Positions 31,240-42,101 of a stretch of DNA of 64,000 nt are shown one piece after another. Both the position numbers and the translations under genes were made by a program. The notes below the pieces were generated by a model that ran no database searches, was not told the DNA's origin, and saw only the letters and a list, made by a program, of their open reading frames with translations. The stretch is taken from assembly GCA_002270565.1 (NCBI GenBank), contig NQMI01000045.1, positions 124,001 to 188,000 of the forward strand, in the 5' to 3' direction. Each line of letters opens with the position of its first letter. Position 1 is the first letter of the stretch. Origin of the DNA: Stenocarpella maydis (lineage: Eukaryota > Ascomycota > Sordariomycetes > Diaporthales > Diaporthaceae).

Positions 31240-33328
31240 ATGGCGTCAACTCCAGGCGCCTCTGACCCCCCAGGCCACCAAATCTTCTCCACCTTCTCCG
31301 GCCATTTCGGCACCACCGTCAACTCCGTCAGTGACGGCTCCGACAGGCCCTGCCGCTCTCGTCGGGAGCCTTCAGAGTCGCGCGAGGGTAGCCCAGACCG
31401 TCTCGCCCCTCTCCTCATCGACAGCGATATCGACCTTGGCGATTACAGAGAGCAACAAGCCCTTGCAGCAGCTGGCAGCACCGCAACCCAAGGCAGCGCA
31501 GTTAGTCACCCCTCTTCTCATGATTTCAGTCTCAACCAGGGTAATTCTGCTTCCGACAACGGCGACGGTGAGGATATGACCGAGGAGGAATTCTTTGCCC
31601 AATTCGGTGAGGGTGTCCCAGAGTGGGCGCTACCATCCCCTTCCCCTGATTCGCAGGCCCAGGTTACCGGATCAGCAGACCCCCCTGAGGATGACCTCGA
31701 AGCACAGCTCGGGCTTGAACTCGGCCCAGGAGGCGGTGGTGAATCCATCGAATTCACCGAGGAAGACCTCCAAGCACAGCTCGATGCCGAGCTCGCCACT
31801 GGAGACAATGGCAATTCTCTGGAAATCTGCGAGGACGATCTTGAGGCCCAACTTAACGCCGAACCTGGAGCAGACCACTCCCAGGAGGACTCAGCTGAGG
31901 CTGCACGACGCAAGGCCAATCTTGAAGAGGCACTGCGGATCGCTGCTGAGAAAGCAGCACTGGTGGACTCATACCGCCATGCCGAGGATCCGTCCCCCTC
32001 TACTGGACAAGGCGTCTTGGCCGAGCCGGATGCAGGCGACGTTGACATTGAGAAACTCCTGAATGACAAGTTCGCAGAACTGTCACGGCTCGAAGCACAA
32101 GTTAACAAGATTACAGTGAAGCGTTACTCTGCCCATGAACTGCCTGTAAAGAGGGCAAAGATTACCCCGAGGAGCAGGCCCGAGGCTCGCGTTGCAAGCA
32201 GCCAGGCCCCACCGATGCGCAGGACCGATGAGCTCCCACACATGTACCACCATGGTGAGGTCAACTGGAACCTCCTGATGAAGCACATGAACCTGAGTGA
32301 GTATCATCGCACGCCCCATCCTACAACCCCCCGATTCTTTCCATCCACGCCCGTAACAAGAGCTCATGGAAACCTCCTAGACACCCGGACCGAGCTCAGC
32401 CACTGCTACCGGTCACTGGGCCTCGACGCTGGTCGAGGCAAGGCAGTCTATGACAGCCTGAAGACGTACCTGCGAACCCCCGGCAATTCCGTCGACCTAT
32501 CTGCCAAGGACGTCGATAGCGATGGGGCCAAGAGATTCGTAGCCGGCATCGCCCACAGGCTCCTCGTCGATCAGCGCTGGGGCGAGACCTACTTCCAGCG
32601 GCCCTCCCTGATGTCCGAGTGCAAGCAAATCACATTCGAAGGCGACGCCACCGAGTAAGTCCCACCACCCCTTTCCCATCCCCCCCCCCAACTTGTCCGC
32701 GCTATATTTCAGACCAAATAAAACCAGCCCGCTGACGTCTCTCCGCAGGGTCTTCCTTGAGTTCACCTCCCTTGTTTACAAGGCTATGAAACTTGAAGAG
32801 AAGCGGAAGAAGGGAAAGGCCAAGCAGCAGGAGGAGCAGGCCGCGCGCGACATCGCCCAGCACCCGACGTCGGAGGCCTTTGCCACCGCGACGTACTGCT
32901 CACCGCAGACCGCCGCCCGGCCTCAGGCCCAGCCGTCGCAGCAGGTACCGCCCGCCAGTACGGCCCAGGCGGACCATCCCACCCCCGTTGCCCCTGCGCA
33001 TCACCAGCAGCCTCGGCGACAGGCGTCTACAGGCAGCGCGACCACCAACGCCACCGCGGCGAGCCACCCACCTCCCGTCGCTACTACACTTCAGCAGCCT
33101 CGGCGGCAGGTATCTGCCATCACCACCAACGCCACAGCCATCAACCCGCCCCGGGGTGTCCCGCGCCGTCCTCCGTCGCCACAGCAGCAGCAGTCGCCCA
33201 CCACCACCCCCCTCGTCGCGAACCAGTGCCCGGTACGGCGCGTCACGCAGCCGCCGCCGACCAGACAGGCCTTCATCGCTGGGATGATTGTCGCGCCACG
33301 CTCCGTCGCGCCGGCGAGGCCTTCGTAG
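31240..33328 (+). CDS. Unrecognised protein with acidic (E/D)DLxAQL repeats
   Basis: Three exons: 31240-32296, 32381-32654 and 32749-33328, giving 636 aa. Intron 1 is 84 nt and open in frame, so retention would give 664 aa; I call it an intron from its GTGAGTAT donor and CCTCCTAG acceptor. Near residues 145-210 there are three acidic repeats: DDLEAQLGLELG, EEDLQAQLDAEL and DDLEAQLNAE. A short upstream relative is EEEFFAQFGEGVPEW. A coiled coil (KANLEEALRIAAEKAALV and DKFAELSRLEAQVNK) follows. A folded-looking part has MRRTDELPHMYHHGEVNW and YFQRPSLMSECKQ. The last 170 residues are Pro/Gln/Thr-rich and disordered. The ATG at 31240 has an excellent CACCATGG context. I do not recognise the family, and no function is claimed. 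Confidence 0.72.
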
Positions 33329-34854
33329 CTGCAAGTGAAGTAAGTTGGTTTGGCGGGATGGCACTTGGAGAGGAGCAGGCCTAGAAAAGGGGAGAGGAAC
33401 TCGGCAGGATTGCTACACAGTTCACAACGGTGATCAAGGTGCGTATGGATGTTCTTGCAGATGGTACCCCTTTCCCCAGGGGATAAAATCATTTCGTAGT
33501 TGATACCCCCCCAACTTTGAATGAATGGCCAGTCTCAAAATGCGTTGCCGACTCGACCTTGAGTCTTGACCGCGGGGGCGGGATTCTAAGTGATAGATTT
33601 CGATGGAATAGCCTGCTATGGGTCACATCTTCCTCGATACTGCTTCCTTCCTTGGTGCCTCCACGTCAAGCCCCCGGGTAGTTTTTGCAATTTTGGCTCT
33701 TACGAACCGTGGGTGTGACCGTCATATTCTAGACGCAGACTTTGCGCAGAAAACATCAATGCCCGGAGAACTTGAAATAGGCGGATGTTTATGTTCGAGG
33801 CGTCGCACACTTTTCCCCATACAGGCATGACTGGTAGTAACAAGTTGTAGTAGTGTGCAAGCTTTCTTGTAGAACTAGTACAATTAGTATGGTATTACAA
33901 TGTGGTATTTTAGGTTGGGTACTTGCAGGAAGACGCCGCTTCCCAAAGCAATTATTGTTGTGGCTAATGTGACGATGATGGTTGGAGTCCGGTCTTGGGA
34001 CCGCCGATATTTTCACCTCCCATCGCTTTCTTTCTTTTTTCCGCCTCCCCGCCCCTTGGTTCCTTTACCCCTGGCCCTCCCCCTCCCCCCGCTGCAAGTG
34101 TATTTAGTTTTCTGGCAAACTGAGGGTATACCCACGACCATGCAGTGCCTCGTGAAATCAAAAACAGTGTATAGATGAAAATGCCTGTGATGTGACGATA
34201 GTGATGAACCTCGTGTGGTGATGCCCCCCTTCTATATCCCCGCCCCCCAGAGACCGCATTTCCCGCTTCCAAAACGCCCCAAATACCAAGATGCCTTGGC
34301 CCCCAGAGCAGGTTGTTCTCCCAACCTCCACTCCTTATCCGGTGTGCCGCTTCAACAGACTGCGCGAGGGATATGGTTATCCTAGGCGAGTTGTTGGGTA
34401 TGATGAGGCCTAGTAACCTAGCGGGCACAGAGAGTTCTCGAATCAAGACTGCTGGCAGAGCCCGCAGACCTTGTGTAGATCCGTCAGGAGTGATGGGAAA
34501 CCCATCTTTGGAAGCCAGCATCAACAAAAAAGAACGCCGTGGCTTTAATAAAAATAAACCCTTTGTCGGTTGCCCGAACTAAACGCGTCTTCTAAAGTGT
34601 AGTCGAGAGAAGAAGAGAAAGAAAGAAAAAAAGCAATAAGGAAAGTGTTCCAGAAGACATCGGGTGATGTATGTCCAAGTTGCGAAGAGGGTATCTCGAG
34701 AGTCGGTCCTGTGTCTCTATGGTTATGTATGAGCTGATGAATCAAGCCAAACGTGGCTGGTCTTGTTGCAGCGTGGGCATCTGACAGGCGGGATGGGCTC
34801 GAGGGGCAAGTCAACAGTTTTCTCCGCTCAGCTGGCCTGCCGGCGCACACAACA
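33329..34854. other. Convergent 3' region
   Basis: 1.5 kb between convergent genes (31240-33328 and the bZIP gene). No supported gene. Pyrimidine-rich and C-rich tracts occur at about 34030-34095 and 34224-34250. It presumably includes long 3' UTRs. Confidence 0.5.
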
Positions 34855-36630
34855 TCACCGTCTGCTGGGATCGTGAGGTTCTCGTGTCCCTGTTGCCCAT
34901 CCCATTTCGTGCGGTGGTGGCCTTCCGTAGTACTGTGTGTGATGAGGCAGCGGTGGCGTTTGCGCTTCGAGTTCTGGGGGCTGGGCGGTCGTCGGGGAGG
35001 ACGCGGCCTGGTCGAAACGCAGGGGGGGCAGTCTTGCGCTCGGAGGAGCTGATGAAATGGATGCCGTGTATCCCTGACTGACGATAGGTGGCAGAGAGCC
35101 TGGGGGCTGTGCCGGGCGCATTGCATAAGGGGCCGTGGAGAAGTCGGCAGCGGTTGGGTCTGTTCGGCGACGCCTGCTTGGTCTTTCGGGATGCTCATCT
35201 ACGTACGGCGGCGAACGTTGCTGATGAGCCAACGACGGAGAAGTCGTAGAGGAACTGCCCCCAGCTGCGTAAGAGCCTGTGAATGACCCTTCCGCAGCCC
35301 CCCCAGAGGCAGCGGTACGCGTCGGCTGGGGGCTGGGAGGGCCTTGCTCCGCATGCTCTCTGATGCTCGGGGTCCGCAGAACCACGTCACGCAGCCGATT
35401 TCGCTCACTGCGGTAAAAGTCTCGCTCGGCTTGCAGGTCGTGGTTCTGCCGGTTCAACTCGCGGTTCTCGTTCTCCAGCCGCTGCATGTTGTCTCTCAGG
35501 TCCTTGTCCCTCTCCTTCTTCCGGGCTCTAAAGCGAGCAGAAGCTCCTGCATTACGATGCCGCTTTTCGTCGGCCTGTCGGGAGCCTTGGTGGACATCCA
35601 ACGGAACGGTGATGTGCTCTCCTGTGTTCGTCTGCAGGGTCAGGTGAGGCTGCGAATCAGGCCCTCTCGTCCCTCCGCCACCAATCTGTAAAGCATTCAT
35701 GATTGCTGACGAAAGATTTGCCTCGGCGTGCGGGCTACCTTGGTGTACGTAGCCCCTCCCAGCTCCTTGTACTGATTCGAACTGCCCCTGCATATACGCC
35801 GGTGCCATTCTCTGCGGGCTCCCCGCAGCTCCCACTTGCGTAGAGCTGTGTGGAAAGTGATGGCTTGGGATATTAGAGAATGCCCCCTGGGAGAAGGCTC
35901 GAGGATCCATGGTAGCGGATGACGCAGCGGGAGTTGCCGGAACAGCTCGCGGCGACTGGCCAGGCATACTCGAGGGCGGCCCAGGGGGCCCGGAAAATGG
36001 CAGCATCTCCTGCGCCGCTCCGAATCGACCAACCGGCGGTGTTGAGAAATCAAATGGTGGCTGTGCGTCACCCAGACCGGATGGTGTCGTCACGCGGCTG
36101 AAGCTGAGTGATCGCGGTGACCTTGGCGTCAGGATTCTTCTCGCCGTTGCCAATGTAGGGGGCAACGGCCGAGCTGTGTTTGGAGATTCTCGTTGACCGC
36201 GTGGCGGAATCGAGGTCAACGGGCCAAGAGGAGCCGTTGGCGCTGGTGGAGCACCGTAGACAGGTGCCGTGCCATATGGCTGGTACGGCGAGCCAGACAC
36301 GCCGTACTGCCTGGTTCCCGCGCTCGAAGGGGAGCTGTCGCCGCCAGCGCCGGCTCGCTGGAGAGACGGGGATGTTCGGCTCTGGCTTTCCCTCGGCTCG
36401 GAGGGGTTGAGAATGTTGTGCACTCCTAGAGTTCGCGGAGTGGTTTGCCGTGGGGGCAAGTCGTCCGGGGCGACCAACACCCTGCTAGGATCTCGAGCGG
36501 AGTCCACTCCGCCGTCATTGCCGTACGGATGCAACGGCTGCAGGGACGAAGGTGAGGCGTTCGCACCGGTCGAAAGTGACTGGGAGCGACGGCGAGAAGG
36601 AGGGCGAGAGGCAGCGCCTCTCTGCGACAT
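34855..36630 (-). CDS. bZIP transcription factor
   Basis: Single coding exon of 591 aa from the ATG at 36630, the first ATG in the frame. The basic region lies near residue 355-375: RHRNAGASARFRARKKERDK, matching the bZIP N-x7-R signature as N-AGASARF-R. It is followed directly by a leucine-zipper coiled coil (LRDNMQRLENENRELNRQN and on to about residue 415). The first 340 residues are Pro/Ser/Gly-rich with Arg/Ser motifs at the very start (MSQRGAASRPPSRRRSQS). The last 170 are Pro/Ser-rich. A GTGAGT donor upstream and an AACAG acceptor seven bases before the ATG suggest a spliced 5' UTR. Met28/Cys-3-like factors share this basic region type, but I cannot place the paralogue. It is followed upstream by nearly 10 kb without genes. 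Confidence 0.88.
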   Translation of the reverse strand: MSQRGAASRPPSRRRSQSLSTGANASPSSLQPLHPYGNDGGVDSARDPSRVLVAPDDLPPRQTTPRTLGVHNILNPSEPRESQSRTSPSLQRAGAGGDSSPSSAGTRQYGVSGSPYQPYGTAPVYGAPPAPTAPLGPLTSIPPRGQRESPNTARPLPPTLATARRILTPRSPRSLSFSRVTTPSGLGDAQPPFDFSTPPVGRFGAAQEMLPFSGPPGPPSSMPGQSPRAVPATPAASSATMDPRAFSQGAFSNIPSHHFPHSSTQVGAAGSPQRMAPAYMQGQFESVQGAGRGYVHQGSPHAEANLSSAIMNALQIGGGGTRGPDSQPHLTLQTNTGEHITVPLDVHQGSRQADEKRHRNAGASARFRARKKERDKDLRDNMQRLENENRELNRQNHDLQAERDFYRSERNRLRDVVLRTPSIREHAEQGPPSPQPTRTAASGGAAEGSFTGSYAAGGSSSTTSPSLAHQQRSPPYVDEHPERPSRRRRTDPTAADFSTAPYAMRPAQPPGSLPPIVSQGYTASISSAPPSARLPPLRFDQAASSPTTAQPPELEAQTPPLPHHTQYYGRPPPHEMGWATGTREPHDPSRR

Positions 36631-39600
36631 CGAGACCTGTTCGCCCTCGCGTTGAGGATATTGTGGTTCCGGACATTGGCCACCGCGACCGCCCTCATAC
36701 GAAGAACAAGATTCCGGCCCGGGGCCGATTCCAGCCTTTTCGACCCAGCTGCTAGGCCTCTCTGCTTTGGCACTCACGGATTGTCGGCGCGCTTCAGCAG
36801 AGTGCCTCTGGCCGTCTCCGTCCAGGCGGCCTAGAAGGGGGCTGGTGGGACACCAAGAAAAGGATTGGATAGCCAGGGCGAGAACGTTAATCAAGAATTG
36901 TCTCGTGAAGCGCAAATGTAGCAGTCTCCGGGATTACAGGACCGTCTTCCGTCTTGCCGGCGGTCATACAAGAGGTCGTGTAAGATTTTTTAGACGCGGT
37001 GGGAGCTAGAGGTTGCGCAGTTATGTCTGGCTCAGGGAGCTCAGAGATTGGTGGAAAGAGAATTGTTGAAATGTTTCTGAAGGCTGAGTAATTCCGTGAG
37101 TAATATGACCGGTCTGCTCTCACAAACAAGTTGCTGAAGAAGAGTCGAATTGACAACGGCCTCGGTTGTGGATGGTTGGGACAAGGATACTCGTTGAAAT
37201 CCTGATTCGAAAAAGATGGACTACGATCTGTGGGAAGACGATGAAATGGTCTTAGCTGATTCGAACGGGATGACGGTTGTAATATGCATGTGGGATAGAT
37301 ATTGGGAGCTGGACAGCGGAGGTGACTGGTAGGGGTAGGTGCAGTGCAGCCCACCAACCATGATTCTCATACCGTATTCTGTGACTTAACTGGCTATCTC
37401 AACCCTCCTGCGCTAGAATCGGTCGAAGCGTAACTGGCAGCTTTCTGCCAAGTGTGTCTTGTCTTCGTGGGCCTCTCAATGTGGGAACTTATCCCGTCCT
37501 TGAATCCTTTGCAGTTGCGTCGGAGAGAGAGAAAGGGCCACCCGAGCAGGAAGGGATATTTGCTAAGACTGAGGTGTCTTATGAGCGACGATCGGACTTG
37601 GCCACGGGTAAAGAAGTCAGGTAGTCGGTTGTGGGCTGCAGAAAAAGACTCACGTTTTCTTTAAGTCACCAGTTCCGGGCACCAGAATCATCAAAGAAGC
37701 GTGCAGGCGTCGTCCGTACCATATAGCCGCAGGATATTTTGTAGATTTGGGTATCTGCCAGGCTCCACTTTGCGTAACCGACCGGACTAGTCAAGTTCTG
37801 TCTTTTAGAAGGAGGTCGATACAAAAGGGAAGATTTGACGCCGGGATATTCATTTGGGTATTCGTGCTTTGTATCCTCCTCCGGCTCGTCTTGCTGCTCC
37901 CGCGCCATTCTTATCTGGGAATCAGGTTACTGGCCGGGATGGGGCATGGGGTGGACCCAGAGGACGAGGTGTTGGGTTGTGAGTGTCTGCCGGGGTGCAG
38001 CTGCAGGTCAGGGGCGGCCCATGCCACGCTTATGTGGATACTGGGTGGGTGCGAAGACCACGACAGGGCTTACGGATACAGCCTGGATGGCCCTCCGTGG
38101 CTGTCGAGAGTGACTATCGCAGAGTCGCCGTTGATGATTTGCAGCTCCGTTGAGCGCGGGCCTTCCAGCACGCTTCTTCACACCGGCGCAGTAGTGCGCC
38201 ATACTTGGCACTGTGAACAAGCTGAGACATCGACACAACGTGTTGGATTCGCCGAGAATAGATAGGTGATCCCGCATCCCTCCGCAAAGGCTGCTTAAAT
38301 CATACGGCGGTCCGTTTTGATAACCTGCGGCTACCAGGTTACCATGACCCAGCGTATGTATGGTGTATATGCCTAGTGTCGTGCACTTGTATGATGCATT
38401 TATGTATATATCCCCGTGCACGGTTTCGTCGGAACAGCAGGCCGGGGTGAGCCCCATCGTGAAGTACCTTGACCAAGTAAAGAGATAGATGGCCAGCCTT
38501 CGACCCATTCGCACCCCCCCCCCGGAATCCAGAAGACGGATGCGTTGCGCAAGTCAAAATAACGAGCTTGGCCGTGAGTGACGGCATCGCACCATCTAAG
38601 CCCGTCTTCCCGAGATGACGGGCATAGGCGAGTGATTAACCTGTAGGGATTCTGGCCTAGATCGCAAGGTCCGAATGATCAAAATTTCACGGCACGTTCG
38701 CGACGCCCACAATTAGAAACAGTGGATGATACGAGTGGCAAATGATATCTCCCTATCCAACTTCCCCAAGAAGAGCCATGGAACATTGATGAAAAGGATG
38801 GGGTCGGGTTAGTGAATCGAGGTCCATCGCGGAGACGGTGGAATTTAAGGCCAATCTCGGACCACTGAATCCATCGACCTTGTGTCCCGGGGGTCGTAGT
38901 AATGATGGGGCGGGTTGTGTTGTCATAGGTGACGGAGCCAGCTTCGCCAACTAAGCAATTCGCAGAGGATGTCTAAGCGAGCCACATCCGGGGAGAAGGT
39001 AAGAATCCGCGAATTCGTGACTGCTAACGTTTGCGCCACGGCGGATGGCTTGAAATTGAGCAGGCACAACGCCAAGAGCCTCTCGGGCAGAGAGATGAGA
39101 AAATTGGTATTACCGAATCGGCCAACGCGGCAGTGGCGACGCGACGCCGGACTGTGCCATGGGAGTGCGAAGATCGACCATTCCCTCGGATTTGGGAGGC
39201 GGGTGGTTGGTAGGCCGGCGCGTGCCATGCATGGTGTTATAGTCAGTGTAGCTGTGCATGGTGACAGGAACCATCAGATGTCATGAATTGACAGCCGCCG
39301 TGTGATATCGGTGCTGATGATGCCGAGCAAGAAAATTGGCAACTATGAGACCTCATACCTGGGGCGTGGGCGTGGGAGACATGGAAAGCAAGGGTCCAGA
39401 TTAGCTGACAGGGACCGTCCTGATGCCAAGTCACAGGGATCGACGAGCTTTCCAATGGGGGCCAATACGGGATCGCATATAATCATTACTGTGTATCCAT
39501 ACTGCGGACAGTGTGCAGTCCAGGCAGGGCGGCCGGGGACCGGGCTTGTACCGGTACTTTGGGGTTTGATGTAACATAAGTCGGCGGTGATTGTGGAAGG

Positions 39601-40886
39601 TAGCCATTGAGAAAATCGAATGGCACTAGACGCCACCGGTGACAAAAGAGCGGATCACGATGGCAGGCGACGTGAAGAGACGGTGAAGTAAGTGTATTCT
39701 GATGAGTCTGCTGCAGACCTGGCCAGCCAGACGGAAGAGCAGCGAGGCCGCGGCAAGCCGGGGAGAAACGACACGTCAACCAGGCCAGGGCGACCCAGAA
39801 CAGACAAGTCCATTTGAGCCCAGGCGCGCTTGAAGAGCCGGGCGGAGCCAGGGCGCAGAGGTAGGGCAGGCCAGGGCGGACCAGGACAGGCCAGAGCAAG
39901 GTGGCATGGCGGTCGTGGCAGACGTGCATGAAGACGGTGAGGTGAGGCTTGCCTCTGGCTCCTCTGGCTCCTCTGGCTGCAGCATCAACGGGGCCTTGGG
40001 CCAGACTGCACAAGAGTGGAGCCTGGGAAAAAGGTAAAAATCTGGGTGGTGCAGTGGGCGTGTGGGTGTGCGCCGCGGGGCCTGATAGGATGGGCGGACG
40101 CGTAGACGAGCTGGTGAGGTGAGGTGAGGTGCCCAGAGGGTCTGCCGAACACACAGATCCATCTGGCCGTCTGGGTGCTGCAGAGCTGCCAAGGGCCTGT
40201 CTTGACTTGTGTGGCTCCCGGTGACAAGGAACAAGGGGTGTGGGGGGGGGAAAAGGGTGGCAGCGGAGTGGAGCGAGGTGCCCAGCCAGGTGCCAAGGGC
40301 CAGGTTGGGGTCGCCATGGACACATGCACAACGACGTCGGCGGACAATGTCTCGGTGCAGCACCGTCGACCAGATGTGTGCGGCACGCGACTTGTTTGTG
40401 CGGTGAGAGCGAGGGCGAGCAGCAAGGAGGCTTAGCCTGGAGCTTCTCGCCATGGCCGGGACAAGAAGGATGGCCGTCTCCAGGGCCAGAGCCCGAGCCG
40501 GGGCCAGAGGCTGGAGCTGGCTGAAGGTCTTCGGGCAGGGCTGGAGCTATGTATGCCACAAGCCCGCACAGTTGCAAGTCGCAAGTCGCAGTGGCAGAGC
40601 CAGGGTGACGGTATGAGGTAGATTGCTTAGCCGTCTAATACCAAGCTAGGTGGTTGCAAGGTTGCGAGGATCCAGTTCGAGATTGATGAGTCTCCCATGC
40701 GCATGCGCGCCAAAAAAGACAAAACACAAAAGAAAACATTGGACGAACAAGTAGCTAGGTCAACTCTGCGCGCGCCTAGTGTGGGTACATGTATACATAC
40801 CTAGGTACCTATGCCCATAGACACTCGTGCACACAAATGTGCATGCGTACATGCGTGTGCGTGCGTGCATACGTGCATACGTGCAT

Positions 40887-40908
40887 ACACACACACACAC
40901 ACACACAC

Positions 40909-40951
<43 letters not shown>
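40887..40951. repeat. Compound microsatellite (AC)n(AG)n
   Basis: About 11 AC units followed directly by about 20 AG units with one CAGAGACAG interruption. Non-coding. Confidence 0.95.
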
Positions 40952-40955
<4 letters not shown>

Positions 40956-41452
40956 GCGTGCAGGCAGCGGGCAGCAGGCAAACGATGCAGGGGCGGCGGG
41001 ACCAGGACCTGGATGGCCACGGATGCTCGAAATAAACTGCCTTGTGAATTAGGCTTTGGCTGTTGGCGTTGGTAGGGTTGGCAAGCAGCGGGACGGGCGG
41101 GTGAAGCACGTCATGCCAAACCGCCGTCATCCACCGTGTGCCGCCTCGGTGTGGTTGGCAGTCAGTCAGGCGGGCAGGCAGCCAGTCCAGTACGGTACGG
41201 TACATGGCTGTGCGTATGCAGAAAGTCAGACAGAAAGGCGGGCAGGACACGGACGGGTGGATGGGTGATGGATGGATAGGTCGGTGGGTCGGTGAGAGTG
41301 GTGACGGAGAGGCGGGTGGATGGAGCGAGGCATGGGATGGGGGGTGCATGGAGATGGAGGGGGGGTGAGCAGGTGGACGGAGCTTCCTTTCTCAATCCCT
41401 CAATGTGACCTCAACTGACGGTAGGTGAAGCCGGCGAGTCGTTCGGATGTTG

Positions 41453-41500
41453 TGTTGTGAGTGTGAGTGTGTGTGAGTGTGTGTGAGTGTGTGTGGTTGT
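41453..41500. repeat. GT-rich minisatellite, period 10
   Basis: Three tandem copies of GTGTGAGTGT with degenerate GT/TGT flanks. Non-coding. Confidence 0.85.
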
Positions 41501-42054
41501 GAAGCAGAAACGTTGTGCCCAAACCGCACCCCTGCTTATATAATCCTCCGTGGGCCCACCTCTTGCTGCTCTGGTACGTATTAGTAGACTATGTAATTGT
41601 ACGTTCTCCGTACACTACTATGTACATATGCTTGTGCAGCAACTGCGCCTGCGTGCGACCGCACCTGCAGTCCAAGTCCTGCACATGTCTCTTCCCTGCC
41701 TGCCTGCACCCTGCACCTGCAACCCACACCCGCACGCGTACACTACATAGTGTACATACATAGTAGTACCCGCACCTGGGTCTGGTCTGCCATGAATCTC
41801 ATGTCCAAGTCCAGTGTCCAATGTCCCCAAGGATCATCAATCGTGAGTAGCACTACTACTACTACGACGTACGCTTCGAGGCCGTTCCCGAGAGAGCTGC
41901 TTGTTGCACTGCCTCGCCGCCCACTCTCGTCTGTGACATTGCGTATTCGATCCTCATCTGCCATCCCATCCTGCTTCTTCGTCCGCGTTAGGCAACATGC
42001 TAGTGCTCGCGGGGAACGGAACACCTTGCTTCTTGCAGGCCCGGGCCCTGCTGA

Positions 42055-42101
42055 GCCTGACCCTGGCCCTGACCCTGGCCTTGACCCTGGCCTGACCCTG
42101 A
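42055..42101. repeat. Tandem repeat of CCTGACCCTGG-type unit
   Basis: About four copies of a 12-bp unit close to CCTGGCCCTGAC. In one frame it reads as a Pro/Asp/Gly repeat, but no gene around it can be supported. Confidence 0.8.

Noticed and set aside
36887..37357. 156-codon minus-strand frame upstream of the bZIP gene
   Set aside because: Separate from the bZIP frame and lacks motifs; more likely part of a spliced 5' UTR.
37747..38265. 172-codon plus-strand frame with a hydrophobic N-terminal segment
   Set aside because: Its membrane-like segment is the only feature. No family resemblance and no splice partners found.
39486..40577. 363-codon minus-strand frame
   Set aside because: Low-complexity Pro/His/Ser/Cys-rich translation with overlapping open frames in other phases; no motif, so treated as a GC-composition artefact.
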